This document shows positions 23,172 through 35,296 of a DNA stretch of 64,000 bases, piece by piece. Within the stretch, counting starts at the first letter, position 1, and every line of letters starts with the position of its first letter. Below the pieces are notes generated by a model. The model had not been told where the DNA came from, ran no database searches, and was given only the letters and a program-made list of their open reading frames with translations. This DNA is from Apostichopus japonicus (Eukaryota; Echinodermata; Holothuroidea; Aspidochirotida; Stichopodidae), in the NCBI RefSeq assembly GCF_037975245.1, contig NC_092577.1, positions 12,602,013 to 12,666,012 on the forward strand, read 5' to 3'. Both the position numbers and the translations under genes were made by a program.

Positions 23172-26100
23172 TTTCATAGTTACCTTAGTGAAACTGTAAC
23201 TTATAGCTTCATCAGTGAGAATGTAAAATGGTAACATTTTTAATAACAGGCATACGTTAGGGACAGTCTTATAGGCTTTTGAGAGGTTGAGACTTCAAAT
23301 GAAGAGTGGGCCAATCAGAGGACTGAGTACACAGGTGATCACACATTGACAATGGGGAGCACTGTTATAAGTATCCCCATTGGGTGCTAGGGTTCATAGA
23401 CATGTGTGGGTCTGTCTTTTGCTAATACATACATATGTTTAGCTAATTAAAATTACAATGTAAACAGGTGTGAATATGAGTTAGACAAGTTCTGTTCATT
23501 GAAATTGGGGAGCACTGTTATATTCTGGTCCTACATGTCTGCAGTTGTATGCCAACAAGTATGAAACAGATTTGCATGGTGTCCTGTGAATGTTGATGTA
23601 CTTCAGGACCTTAAGTACAGAACAAGATGATCAGAGCTGCTGGAGTTTACAAGAGAGCTGCTGTGACTATTATGCCAGGGATAAAGCTTGGATAAAACCT
23701 AATTCTTTTACTGTAGCTTTGCCACCAGTTGAATGGTTTTCTTGTATTATTCTCTACTGGAAGCCATGTCACTTTTCCTTTGTGTTCCAGCAAGAGGTGG
23801 GGGGGGGGGGTTAGAGGAGCACGGAGTATGAGAGTGAATCATGTGGACAGTTTTGCAACTTTTGACTAAACTGATGTTAGTACTACCCTTGGTGTGAATG
23901 TACCAGAGGTGTACAACACGCTAGGTCACCGCACATTGTAAACGGGGAGCACTGTTAATATCCCCAGTTGCATTCCAGGGTGCTTTAAATTATTTGTGTG
24001 TGTTCCTAATGTGACTCACTACTTTTGAGTATAGTTTACAAACATACTAGAATGACCAGTTTAGGTCACTTCACCACCTCTGGGAGCTTAAATGACAGGA
24101 AGACATCTAATGTCATCCCTAGCCTATTGTTGGTGAAGTGGTGGTGGAATCAGTGTAAACTGATTCAAACATACTTTGTGACAACAAATTGGGAAAGGAG
24201 GATTGTTGCTTTTAACCATTTAAGTAGTTAACAAATTATGCAAGTTCAGTTGAATTCACACTGAGTACAACTACCTGGCCTTTAATTGCAGAGAGAAAAG
24301 GTCATGCATATACTGATAACAGTATTATTACTTTTAGCCCTTAAATTTTGTCTTTCACTCTTTTTCATTGTTTGTAATTTTAACTGTTGATTTCTGTAAG
24401 CTTTTTTCCTCATTCAACCTTCTGATTATATGTTACAGGACTTCATGATTGTTTGAGTGAGGTGAGTGTGGTGGTGATAAAGGTAGTTTTGTGTTGGCTG
24501 TCATCTGATTGAAGACATATCTCAGCAAAATTTTCTTGAAAAGAAAGCTATTCATGCATGTTCTCTCAAAGGAATCGAGAATAAACCTCAAAACCACTCA
24601 GCACGTAACACCAAATATAACTGCCAGGACCAAAAATATGATGAAGAAATCTCATGTTCTGCTTTATTTCATCATTGTTATTTTAGAGATGACTTAATTT
24701 GTTGGTTTAAGTTAGAAAGTATAAATTGTGTTTTCTGTTGGATTTTTAAAGACCTTCTACATTTTTATGCTCATAACAAATGTTTGATTATTGTTGCAGA
24801 ATGACACAGTTTTTGAGTTTGTGTTAGTGTAGTTTCAATAATCAAGCAAAGTCGAAGAAAAAAAAAACTATGGTTTCTGAATGTGCTTGTTCCTCATCAA
24901 CTTTATGTCTTTAATGGTTTAAGTAACTGTCTGAAGGAAAGTTGCTATTCTGAAAGCAATTAAGCATGAAAATTTTTTAACAGTGTTTTAAAGTGTAATA
25001 GTTGGATTTTACTTGCTGCAACACAGGTACATATGTTGCAAAAAGGTTAGTTTTACTGGCCCACAAAAGTAGCATATAACAATACATTAAAAAGAGTCAA
25101 TGTGTTGAACCAAAGTAGTTAAGGTAGCCTGATGTTTAGGTTGAACATAATACATGTTTATCATTGATTGGTATAGAGCATGTTAAATTAGTGATTTATT
25201 CAGCTGGCAAGACGTTGTAAATATGTTTGTGGTGCTAATCCATCAGGTTTTGGTTTTCAGTTTATCATTGTTAAGAGCATCCTCAGCATTTCCATGCATG
25301 TTCTGTCATAGCTTCTATGAATTGTGTTTTCTTTGAGTTTTCAACAACTATTCTCTGACACTATGGGATGTTGCACACAACCATTATCTATCTTCTCTTA
25401 AATATGTGTTATCTTTGTTGAGTTTAAAATAAATACATGTTTGCTTGTTGTAGAATGAAGAAAACTTCTTTCCATAGTTGTTTTTATTTCATTGAGTAAA
25501 TCCCTATTTAGTGTTGCATGTTACATTGAGGGCCGATACAGCTTACCTTTTAAATGTTCATTGGGAGCATGCGCAGTTCATTATCCCTAAATATGACTAT
25601 TCATGTAAGATGTTGAGCAAGTCTCAATGAGAGATAACAGGCCAGGTCTAGATAAACTGATGGTAGCAGTATGTACCAAACATGTGACAATGAAAGATAC
25701 ATATAGGCACGTAGGGGACCACTCCAAAGGAGAACCTCTTCATGTCCCTCCTTGGATGCCAAGCAGTATATGTAAGCCCTCACATTTATTTCTAAAACTT
25801 GTGGTAAGAGATATAGGTCAGAGGGAACAATGAAACAATAGGATGTCCTCAATTTGAATGTAACAGGTACCTTTCCTACACTAAAATGACTGTAACATAC
25901 AAAATGGGGACAAGCCCCGATCTCATGTTAAGGGCACTATACTATGTGTGTCCACACTTGGGTGGTAAGGGACCCTTCATGGAAGGAAGCATAATTTGGA
26001 CTGATTCAATAGCCACCTTAAAGAGTCAGAGGGTAATGACGCCAGTGCAGCTAATATTTAAGTCATATGACCCTTAGAACAAATATCCCCGATTATCCCC

Positions 26101-26504
26101 TTTAAAACCTACTGCCCCGTTTGGAGCCCTAAACAGGTATGGGTGTGTGTGTGTGTGATGACTTGCTAGTAGACATCGTGTGATAAAATGGAAAAGTTGG
26201 TTGGACCTAAACCTTTCTATGGAGATACCCAATATTTAGTTCAAGTAGGATTTGTGTATGGTGAAGGTCAAAGGTCAATTGAGGTCAGCAGAAGCAAAAA
26301 TGTGAGAGTGGTTTTTAGAAGGGGTAGATTTTAGCCAAAAAAGGAACTTCAAACAAATAATCGATATTTAACCTTTAATAACCGCTACATCAGAAATTTC
26401 TGAACGAAAATTGATTAGAAAATTGTTGCAAAGAAACCCATCTTAGTTATATTTTCTCAAATCCTTGTAAACTAAATATACTAGCTATAAGAAAATGAAA
26501 ACAT
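23172..26504. other. Downstream intergenic DNA with a thrice-repeated hairpin motif
   Basis: No gene is supported. The string GGGGAGCACTGTTATA occurs at about 23,353 and 23,507, and in shortened form (GGGGAGCACTGTTA) at about 23,945. At the first and third copies a CCCC run follows within about 10 bases, so GGGGA and TCCCC can pair. At 26,265-26,287 lie three AGGTCA half-sites spaced as DR1 then DR4, a nuclear-receptor-like arrangement. Confidence 0.5.
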
Positions 26505-26509
26505 TACAA

Positions 26510-27332
26510 AAGCCTAATTTTTAGCAGTTTGATAGCAGTGGATCTAACGTTGCTTGCCTTGTGCATTCAATTAACATCATAACATTTGATATGGTTAGAA
26601 ACAGTTGTGAAAACTTTTTAACATGTAGTCTTCGTTTAGCAGTATAGATCGTTGCAGAAATAATAAATCTTTGTAAAGTAAAACATCTGACTAGAAAAAA
26701 TGAAAGATATCATATACAAAATGATTTATAGTGAGCGTTTAAGTTACAAGACTAAATCTAATGCCGTTCCCCTTATACATTCAATCAACACCATATTATT
26801 AAAAAAAAAACAATAGTTAGAAATAGTCAATGAAGATGTTACACAATCTTTGTTAGGTATACAGAAATAATAAATTTTTGCAAAGTAAAAATTCTGACTA
26901 AAATTAATAAAGATATCATTCAAAATAGACTGATAGTTAATAGTTAACATTAATTTACAAGACTAAATCTAACACCATTTTCCTTATACATTCAATTAAC
27001 ACCATATTATTTATTTTTTTGAATTTGAAAATAGTTGTGAAGATGTTACACAATCTTTGTGAGGTTTGTAGAAATATAAGTATTTGCAAAGTAAAAATTC
27101 TGGCTAAAATTAATAAAGATATCATTCAAAATAGACTGATAGTTAACAGTTAACATTAATTGACAAGACTAAATCTAACACCATTTCCCCTATACATTCA
27201 ATTAACACCATATTATTTATTTCTTTGAATTTGAAAATAGTTGTGAAGATGTTACACAATCTTTGTGAGGTTTGTAGAGATAATAAGTCTTTGCAAAGTA
27301 AACATTCTGACTAAAATTAAGAAAGATATCAT
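26510..27332. repeat. About 206-bp satellite, 4 monomers (left part)
   Basis: AT-rich monomers share AAAGATATCATTCAAAATAG, ACTAAATCTAACACCATTT and GTTACACAATCTTTGTGAGG at a period of about 206-207 bp. Divergence grows toward the left. The array is interrupted inside a monomer, after AAGATATCAT, and resumes at 35,297 with ATAGACTGATAG; the join restores the monomer. A lone diverged monomer is visible at about 41,140-41,310. Confidence 0.85.
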
Positions 27333-27363
27333 ACCATCTTTATGCTGATGATACACAGCTGTA
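27333..27363 (+). mobile_element. CR1/L2-like LINE, left piece
   Basis: ACCATCTTTATGCTGATGAT and the bases after it encode HLYADDTQLY, the reverse transcriptase YADD catalytic box, starting abruptly inside the satellite. The next codons are found 6,984 bp away at 34,350, so the LINE was 5'-truncated on insertion and later split by another element. Confidence 0.85.
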
Positions 27364-27606
27364 CACTCTTAGAACTACCGGTTCAAATAAATGATCCGAT
27401 TTCCGTGTCATTTTAATTTGAACCGTTTCTGATCACTTCGAACCGTTTACGCAATCACTTCGAACCTATTTTGCATGCATGGTGGGAAAGTCTTCAAACG
27501 CTTTTGAACCAGTTCCCTGATCAACAGCATTGCAGAATTCCCATTGGTCGAGAGCAACCTATTGGTCACGTGCCTTCTGACGCTGAACCTATGACTCGAG
27601 TGAACA

Positions 27607-27670
27607 ATGGAATTTGTTGAAGAAAAGCATGTAGAATGGGGTCTTGGAACGTTTGTCGCATTCTTCAAAG
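27607..27670 (+). CDS. Possible first exon of the SAMD3-like gene
   Basis: An ATG at 27,607, 243 bp inside the element's left end, opens 21 codons (MEFVEEKHVEWGLGTFVAFF) before the donor CAAAG|GTAAAA. The W-G-L...F...F spacing resembles the start of a sterile alpha motif, which fits the family of the downstream exons. The exon ends in phase 1, whereas the next exon I can see (29,022) starts in phase 0, so at least one exon between them is missing or unrecognised. Confidence 0.4.
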
Positions 27671-29021
27671 GTAAAATGTTAATGAAAAGTTACCCGAGCA
27701 GCATTTTTCTGACTCCAGTTGCTCTATTAATTTAAACTTTCTTTTCAAAAATGCAATTTTCTGTACGTAATACTGTAGATTGTCGAATGGAGCCGTTGTG
27801 ATGTAGGCTCGCCTTTTCTACGGTTACGTATATCGTGACCCATTAGGTATACGTGCAGTATTCTAGGCCTTACTTAGGCAATCACGTTACTTACACCCAC
27901 AGGCACTCGTGACGTTAAATATGTGTGTAGGCCGAGTATTATAAATGTTACGTATATAAGCGCTGGTAGACTTAGCACTATTTTTCATTCACATGAAACA
28001 ACTGTGAAAATACCATACATAGCTCTCGCTAAGCCCAATGGACAGTCAGCAACCCAGCTAAACAAAACTAATAGTGATAATTATAGATTCAGTGTCACCT
28101 CTATTATTTGTCACTTAATTTAAAATTCAATATATCAGCAAAACCGCATTGTCACAAAACAAAATTAGCAACAACATCCTTAGCCCATGCATGTTGGGTG
28201 TACTGCTCACTTGTATGAACATTCAGGTAGGGCTTGGGCGTCATATTGTCACCGTACATACTCTGAGCAGAAGTAGGCAGCATGCAATATTTCAATGTGA
28301 ATCTGTCGGTAGATTTTTAGTTAACTTCAACTTGGCTGTAGGTGTCCTGCCTCTGGTATACATACAAGCTCATTGTCATGCCCATGCATCATTGCGTTTT
28401 ATGAGATAGTGTTTCGCGAATCTATATATCTACCAAACACATCCATAGTGCATGAATTCGTGTTGTGCTCCTACCACTTCGTTGATTCGGGTTGACTTTG
28501 CAGTTTTAAGCACTAGCAGTACTGTACCCAGCATACTAACGTTTAAGCACTACTGCAATGTTAGCGAGTAGTTTGCTGTGTCGGTGAGTTAATTGTGCTC
28601 TTGGGTATTACTTTGCTTCGCAGAAGCACTGTAAAGGTCATTGATGTGATTCTGTGAACGCACAGTATAGCCTACACTCTGAGTCTGTGACCTACTGTAT
28701 GTAGTATTATGCTTTTTATTTTCCTTTGTACCAGTATCCTTTTTCCTTTGATTTATCTTGTCAGTATCAGGCATTCATCAATGGTCCAGATAAAAAAATG
28801 AAGAGCAAATGTGGGCTTCCTTATCCTGGGTCCCCCTTTGGCTAGGGTTCTGGATATGGTGAACCTACATTTCCACGTGGCCTGACGCAACCAGCCAAAA
28901 TACAACAGACCATTATTCTTTGGTATGAAATATGTTAAGTTAGCTGTAGTATATGTTGAACAGAAAGTTATATATCCAAGTTGCCCCCTTAGGTTAACTG
29001 TATTTATACTTCTTTTTACAG

Positions 29022-29565
29022 GATATTCGAGGAATACTTCAAAAGCTTCAAAAAAGAACAATAATTGAGGAAATGGAAGCAGGATTACTAAGCTACCACT
29101 CCAGGAAAAAGGTGGTGAATGCCCTAGTGTCTCACCTTATCACAACGTATGGAAAATAGTAAGTGTAGTATTGCCTTCTCATTACAATAAGGGTAAGCCC
29201 AGATGCTTCTCGGTGCATTCAATGAATGTCGCAGTGGCATGGTCCCATTACAAACCATTTTGGACACCACTTTGTCGATGGTATGAATATGTTATGTTCA
29301 TGATTTTGAACTCCTTGATGTTAAGAGCCTGTTTGGAAAAGTACCAAGGAAAGCGCTTACTTTCTTGCAGACTAATGCACTAAACAAGAGGACACTATTA
29401 ATGAAACAGTAGGGAAACTCATTGATTGCTTCAATTGTCTGGTTTATCTTTTAACATTTACAGTCCGAAATCTGACGTAAAATTGGCCATGGCCAAAGCC
29501 ATAGTAAGAGATTTCAAGCAACTAGATAATGAAGATCGTGACGGCTACGTAACTTTATATTTAAT
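29022..29565 (+). CDS. SAMD3-like gene, middle exons (29,022-29,158 and 29,464-29,565)
   Basis: Two exons with good acceptors (TTTTTACAG, CATTTACAG) and GTAAGT donors join in phase to encode RKKVVNALVSHLITTYGKYP, then KLAMAKAIVRDF and DGYVTLYLM. In the SAMD3-like family I know a corresponding block: a helix with repeated VxxLVxHL, then YPs...LAxAIVxxFP and a tyrosine-containing end. The second exon ends in phase 2, but the next visible exon requires phase 1, so an exon is missing or the gene is damaged here. Confidence 0.55.
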
Positions 29566-29776
29566 GTAAGTCCTGCTGCAATTTAAATATTATACTGCCT
29601 CATATTCTTTGAACACTTCTTAACTTCCTATGAAGAAATGATGGCACAGCATCAGGGTCCTAGATAAGAGCTCTGTAATTGCTTTACTTCTTGGCAGTGT
29701 AGAATTTTATGAACCAATGAAAGTTTTATCATGATATGATGTATTTTATCCTTGTGTGTACTATTTACTTCTACAG

Positions 29777-31680
29777 ATGATTTTAGTGAAGACCTTTCAT
29801 CCATGGTGACATGGTTAAAGTGCCATATTGCCCCTGCAGACCAGGTTATAGAGTTCATGGCAAAGACTGCAAAGGCCAGAGCTGCTGACATCAGGGACAA
29901 TAAACAGAAGAAATTCTCAGATATCTTAAAAGAATATCCAAGACTTATAGATACTGATGGAATGGTACGTAAATGGTACGTAATCTACAAACAGCACAGA
30001 GATGCACTTTAAGTACATGTGGTGACGACAAAAACAAATACTAATCTTAAATTGAAGTAAGTGAACACCACACGCCACCACATTGATTCTGGACTGCAGC
30101 TAGCAAGCTCTTTGTAATTTATTCAGCTGTGAAATCACAAGACAGCTACTGGACCAATGGAGCCTATTGCATTTCACTTTGGTTGGGTCCAGTATGTAAC
30201 GCTGTTTGTTAAAGAAGTATCAAAGGGTGGGTAAATGTACGCACAGTTTGGCAGAACCTCTAGAATAGTGTTCAAAATATCAGGAGTAGTCCTGTGTTGA
30301 AATATCACTCATTCAGAGATTAATTGTCATGTATTCCCAGTCATTCTATGTAATGTGTTTATGTCATGGTTATTAACCATCATGTCAAAGATAAGAAAAA
30401 AAGCAGTAATTAAAGAATGTCATGCCATTGCAGTCCACATCAAAATAATTTGAAAGCAAGTCTTGAACATAGATTGTGATCTCCACCTGGAATACAGGGC
30501 CTTACTGTTAGTGTACTTCTATTGACATTCTGACATTTGTTATCGTAGGTAGAACAAGACTTCAAGATTTTGTTTCCTGAGGCATGTGATGCCCTATTCA
30601 TGAAGTGGCCGAGCCTGGAAGAGAAGGTATTGGCCTATGCAAACAAGCAGGTTGATTGGAAAGATATATTACATTTTCATGGAAACCTTTCCACTAGTAA
30701 GTTATTTTCTATTTTTTGCTAATCAATTGTTTTCATTTTGCATTTCTGGCGAAGAAGGGCTTGGGTTTCTGCTAAAAAGGTAGTCCATTTCTAATACTTT
30801 TTTAACAAAAAAATACTTAATGTGACACTTCCTATTTCTTTTTAGTAACAATATTGAACTGTCTTGAAACAGGAATAAGAGCATTCCTTATTCCATTTAC
30901 AGTTTGCTTAGGTGGTGCCATTTCTCATAGTGGAATGTCTCAGTCAGAAAAAAATGCATATACAGTTACTGCATATTGTAAATCCTTACCTAATTTATTT
31001 AAATGGTGAACATGCTGTATGTCTGTTTTTCATTTAATTGGACAATACATTGCGTCCATTCTAATACCAAAAAATATGCTGATGTTTGCATAGCATAAAC
31101 AATTGATAGGCCTTCCCAATCAATGTTGGAGAAGACATGCTTCATTTCACTAGATCAAGCATATCAATAATCAAACGTGGTGTGCCACAATGTTCTTTCC
31201 TGAACCTAGAAATAGGTAGATAGTGAAACAGAACAAGGTTATATTGAAGTGATACGAATTTATTACTTTGAGAGGCATTATTTTTAAAAATCACATATCA
31301 ACATGGCCTCACTTGTAAGATAAGGACACCCCCTCCCCCCCCCCCCCAAAAAAACGGGATAATCAAATTCATGATGGGCGATGCTACACACTGTGGGTAA
31401 CACCATCAGTCTACTCAACTCAATGTCTACTCAAAGGAAAACGCTTTAAAAATCTGAGACCAATGTTTTTCACTCTGAACTTTATTACTTTTTTTCAGAT
31501 GAGAAAAGGAGTAATATTGCCATCCAGGTGCTTCCTGTGCTCTTTCCTCCTGGTATGTCAAGGACAGTTGGTAAGAAAGGCCCAAACAAGCATGCCACCA
31601 TTCCTGAAGCTTTGTGCCGTTTCATTCAGTTTGAGGAGGTAAGAGTAACACAGTGAAAGAGAACAAGAACACACAAACAA

Positions 31681-31760
<80 letters not shown>

Positions 31761-31995
31761 GTATATATATATCTATCTATCAAACAAGGCCCTGTTTCCA
31801 CTTAAGAATGATACCCTGAGTTTGGAATCAAACTTCCTACCTTGTTGAATCTGTGATCATTTATATTGATACACAGTTTACATGACAGCAGATGCAAAAC
31901 AGCTACTTCTATTGGCCCGCAAAATAAATGTTTATGTATTACATAATACTTGTTAATACAAAATATATTTGATATGAATATATATTTAATATATT

Positions 31996-32026
<31 letters not shown>

Positions 32027-32745
32027 TTATATTTATATAAATATTTATATTTATATATATAAACATACAAATATATAAATACATGCTCTGTTCAAGGGTA
32101 CCAAAATGGGGTAAAATACCCATTCCAAGTGCAATTGATTCAACCAAAATGCTGTCTTTAAAACTTTGTTGTTTACCAAACATTAGATTAGAAAAAAAGG
32201 TAGTCATAGGATACTTTTTAAACCTGGTCATACAAAAGGGCTAAAACTAGCGAAGCTAACTTAAACTCTTTTTAGGGTATAGTGCAATTTTCATAATTCC
32301 AGTTAAAAGATATGCAAGTTTGAGTCGCTCTCAAAAGCCCACCAAAGTCTGATCTCGTTGGTGGTATTGGGGTGGGGCATATAATTGTCAAGCTCTTAAT
32401 TTTAATGGAAAGTTTAATCTGAATACTGTTTCCCCTTATTCTCTTCTTTAGATTGGCACAAACATACCAGACTTTCTGGAAAACATGCAGCAGTTGCAGC
32501 CGTTTATGTTGGCCTTAGGGGAAAGGGAATGCGCAGAACAAGTCTTTGTTGTCGTGGCAGGGAAGAACATTTCATGTGGCAACAGCCTTCTGAAGGCCTT
32601 AGATATATGTCTTAAAGTTATATACGTTTGGACATGGACTACCCATGGGAGTGTCAAAACACCTGGGATTTTATTCAAAAATGTATTTATGGACTGGGTG
32701 AGGGAAAGGGTAAGAGCACCTCTGCCCCAAGTGTTACCCTGCTGA
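29777..32745 (+). CDS. SAMD3-like gene, 3' exons (four exons in phase)
   Basis: Exons 29,777-29,964, 30,549-30,696, 31,499-31,638 and 32,452-32,745 join without a frame break to a TGA at 32,743, giving about 256 codons. Recognisable blocks are [17 protein letters not shown] joined across a splice to [12 protein letters not shown], then [10 protein letters not shown], the helical [12 protein letters not shown], and QPFMLALGE...[13 protein letters not shown] with [13 protein letters not shown]. These match, in order, the C-terminal half of the multicopy proteins annotated in fish and invertebrates as sterile alpha motif domain-containing protein 3-like, whose biochemical role is unknown. The gene lies wholly inside the TIR element and on its plus strand. 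Internal VEQDF and QPF-LA blocks are well kept, which suggests recent function or recent insertion. Confidence 0.7.
31679..31776. repeat. TA-rich microsatellite with regular TGTA interruptions
   Basis: TA repeats are broken by GTA at intervals of about 20 bp, so the array has a secondary 20-bp period. It lies in an intron of the SAMD3-like gene. A further AT-rich tract follows at about 31,985-32,075. Confidence 0.9.
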
Positions 32746-34349
32746 AGAACTTTTTGGCCAAGGTGTAATATTCTTTATGGTAGATATTCATTCATTTACT
32801 TCAGTTGTTTTCTATCGATGTCGATGAGTCATTAAGGTTAAATGGTCATACTGAAAACCTTGTAATAAGGCTAACACAACTGCAGCAACTTACGTTTTCT
32901 CGTTTCTTGTGCAAGGTTGTCTAAATAATTTATAGTAAATGTCAACATTTGTGGCTTACCAACATAAGCCTAACCTTCAAAAACTTTAACCAATCTAATA
33001 GGACTATCAGTTCCTTTGTGGCAAGAAATCACAAATCATTTTAGGTTATCTGGTCTACCTTTGCTTGTTAAATGAGACACTTATTCTTTTAATTGGTTTA
33101 TTTTGTCCACTGAGCATTACACTTCCTTGCAACGATTATAAAGTTTCAAGAGTTTTTAGAAGGGAGTCAGATCATCCTCTGTGGTGAGCCTGTAACATTT
33201 GCAATGTCTTATCAGTTATGGTATTTACCTTTTGTTATGCATTTCATAATTGTCATAGCTTCTTGCTGGAAACACACCTTGGTTTACTTTGGCTGCTGAA
33301 TAGCATCTTGCAGTTTAGAAGTCCTCTTACTGAAAAAATCCTTTTAACTAGTTCTTGGAAATTTGTTTTCTCTTTTTCTTCTCTATTTTTGTTATTTGAA
33401 GTAACTGTTTAACTATTTATTCGTATGGTTTCGTATTATAAAATTTTAATCTCATCTTTAGAAGTGTTTAAATCCTTGCAATAGGCTGAAGTAATATATA
33501 CAAAGATCTCTGTACATGAAACCTGTGTGTTTACAGCATAATTAAAAAAAGTAAATATCACTTCAACTTCAATCATCTCCTTCTGTTGAGGAGATTATTG
33601 TTTTTGCTTAACATGGAAGTCAAAGGTCAGCAAAGGTCAAGGCATAATAACACACATAATGACACCATGTTAACACTATCTCTAGAAGTCAAAGGAAAAT
33701 TGAAGTTAAATAGCAGTTTAGTCAGACATTTCAGTACCTAGCAATTTCTTTTAAATAGCATAACACTTCAAACTTCCATATAATGCTTGATATCCTAACA
33801 TACACTTCATCGAATTTAAGGCTATGCCTACAGTTTGGAACTCCAAAATTGTATTTTCCAAGAAACATCAGTTCTTGAGGTATAATTTGTGGCCAAAACT
33901 GAACTAGTTGGAGAGTTGGTATATTTTTTGTGAAGGTATGTATGTTCAGGAAACGATATTTGGGGATCCCATTGTGTGTAGATGATTTGTTGTTACTATA
34001 ATTATTAATTGGTTTTATATCCTGTAGTTATGTACTTTACGTAATAAGTTATATATTGTAAAAATAAATATATGAAGACTTTATCCTGACCCTCATTTGA
34101 ATCATTGTGTTATCTTTGGATTATCAATTTGAACCAAGATAGAATCATTGTGAACCAGAATTACATCAATGTGAACCGGAATGTAGTCATCCTATCAATA
34201 AACAGTTTGAACCGGAATCGGATCATTTTATTTGAACCAAGTCTTCGGATCATTTTGAACCGGCTTGGTTGGGTGCCCGATTGATCCAGTGTTTGGTTCA
34301 TATTTGATCCGTTTCTGATCATATCTGAACCGGGAATTTTAAGAGTGTA

Positions 34350-35296
34350 TCTTTCTTTCAAACCACAAGATTCCACCTCGATTCAGAACATTTTCAGTTT
34401 AATGACGAAATGCATCAATGATATCAAATCATTGATGACTTAAAATTTTCTTAAACTGAATAGTGAGAAGACAGAACTGTTGGTTTTCTGTTCAAAATCA
34501 ACTCAAGCCAAGTTGTTAATTCCATCGTTTGAGATCGGAGAATGTGTAATCGAACCAATTCAGCAAGCTGGCAACTTGGGAGTTGTGTTTGATTCGTCTT
34601 TAAGTGCTGACGTCCATACTGCTAAAGTATGCCAGAGAGCATTCCACAACATCAGGAACATTTCGATGATTCGACAATTATTAACTCCAAAACAACTGCC
34701 ACTTTGGTGCAGTCGTGTGTTCTGTCACATCTTGACTATTGCAATGCTCTCCTCATTGGATTACCTAAACATCTTCTTAATCAGCTTCAACGTGTTCAGA
34801 ACTGTGCTGCTAGACTTGTAACAAAAGTAAAAAACACCAACATATAACACCAACTCTTAAAGATATTCACTGGCTTAGAATTGCGGACAGAATCAATTAT
34901 AAAATTCTTGTCCTTGCGTTCAAAGCAAGGAATGGTTTAGCCCCAGTTTACCTTCAACATCTTCTCCAAGAATACAGACCTATAGCAGGGTGCTTCGTTG
35001 AAGCGTACAACATATGCTATCTGCTTCTACCGTTCGCACTTCCACCTATGGGGAACGTTGCTTTGCTAGATCAGCTTCACAGCTCTGGAACAATCTTCCC
35101 GCCTTACATCTGCAAACAATCCAGCATGTGTCAACTTTCCAGAAAGAACTCAAGACGTTCTTATTCGTGAATGCGTATCCATTTGTTTGATAACTGTTGT
35201 GTCCATTTTGGGTACTTTGCACCTGCAGCGCTTCTGATAAGTTTTTTTTTGAAACTGGATAAAAGCGTTTTACAAATTCTTATATTATTGTTATTA
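34350..35296 (+). pseudogene. CR1/L2-like LINE reverse transcriptase, right piece and 3' tail
   Basis: Continuing from the YADD box at 27,355, the frame reads LSFKPQDS, then FLKLNSEKTELLVF, NLGVVFDSSLSADVH, a frame shift, then SHLDYCNALLIGLPKHLLNQLQ and VQNCAARLVTK. It continues with W-L motifs and a FQKELKTFLF-like end. These are the post-catalytic blocks of CR1/L2-clade reverse transcriptases. A stop (TGACTTAA at about 34,437) and frameshifts show decay. The 3' end GCGTTTTACAAATTC followed by TTATTATTGTTATTA-like sequence is the usual tail of such LINEs and joins directly to satellite DNA at 35,297. Confidence 0.85.

Larger units (their letters stand above)
27364..34347 (+). mobile_element. 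6,984-bp TIR element with TA target duplication and SAMD3-like cargo
   Basis: The left end reads CACTCTTAGAACTACCGGTT; the right end, reverse complemented, reads CACTCTTAAAATTCCCGGTT. The TIRs match at about 22 of 26 positions. TA flanks both ends (27,362-27,363 and 34,348-34,349). Removing the element and one TA joins CAGCTG-TA-TCTTTC, which restores the LINE frame ...DTQLYLSF. Subterminal copies of GGTTCAAATAAATGATCCG and shorter GGTTCA/GATCC pairs crowd both ends, as in many cut-and-paste elements. The interior holds a multi-exon SAMD3-like gene and no DDE, RVE, THAP or other transposase that I can recognise. Tc1/mariner (TA target), a CACTA relative (CACTC end, subterminal repeats) and an undescribed group are all possible. 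Confidence 0.85.

Noticed and set aside
27364-34347. RAG/Transib-type element because the ends begin with CAC
   Set aside because: Those generate 5-bp duplications. Here only TA is duplicated, since the adjacent bases differ (CTGTA against TATCT).
34480-34847. Two separate small genes
   Set aside because: They are two frames of the same decayed LINE reverse transcriptase, separated by a frameshift.
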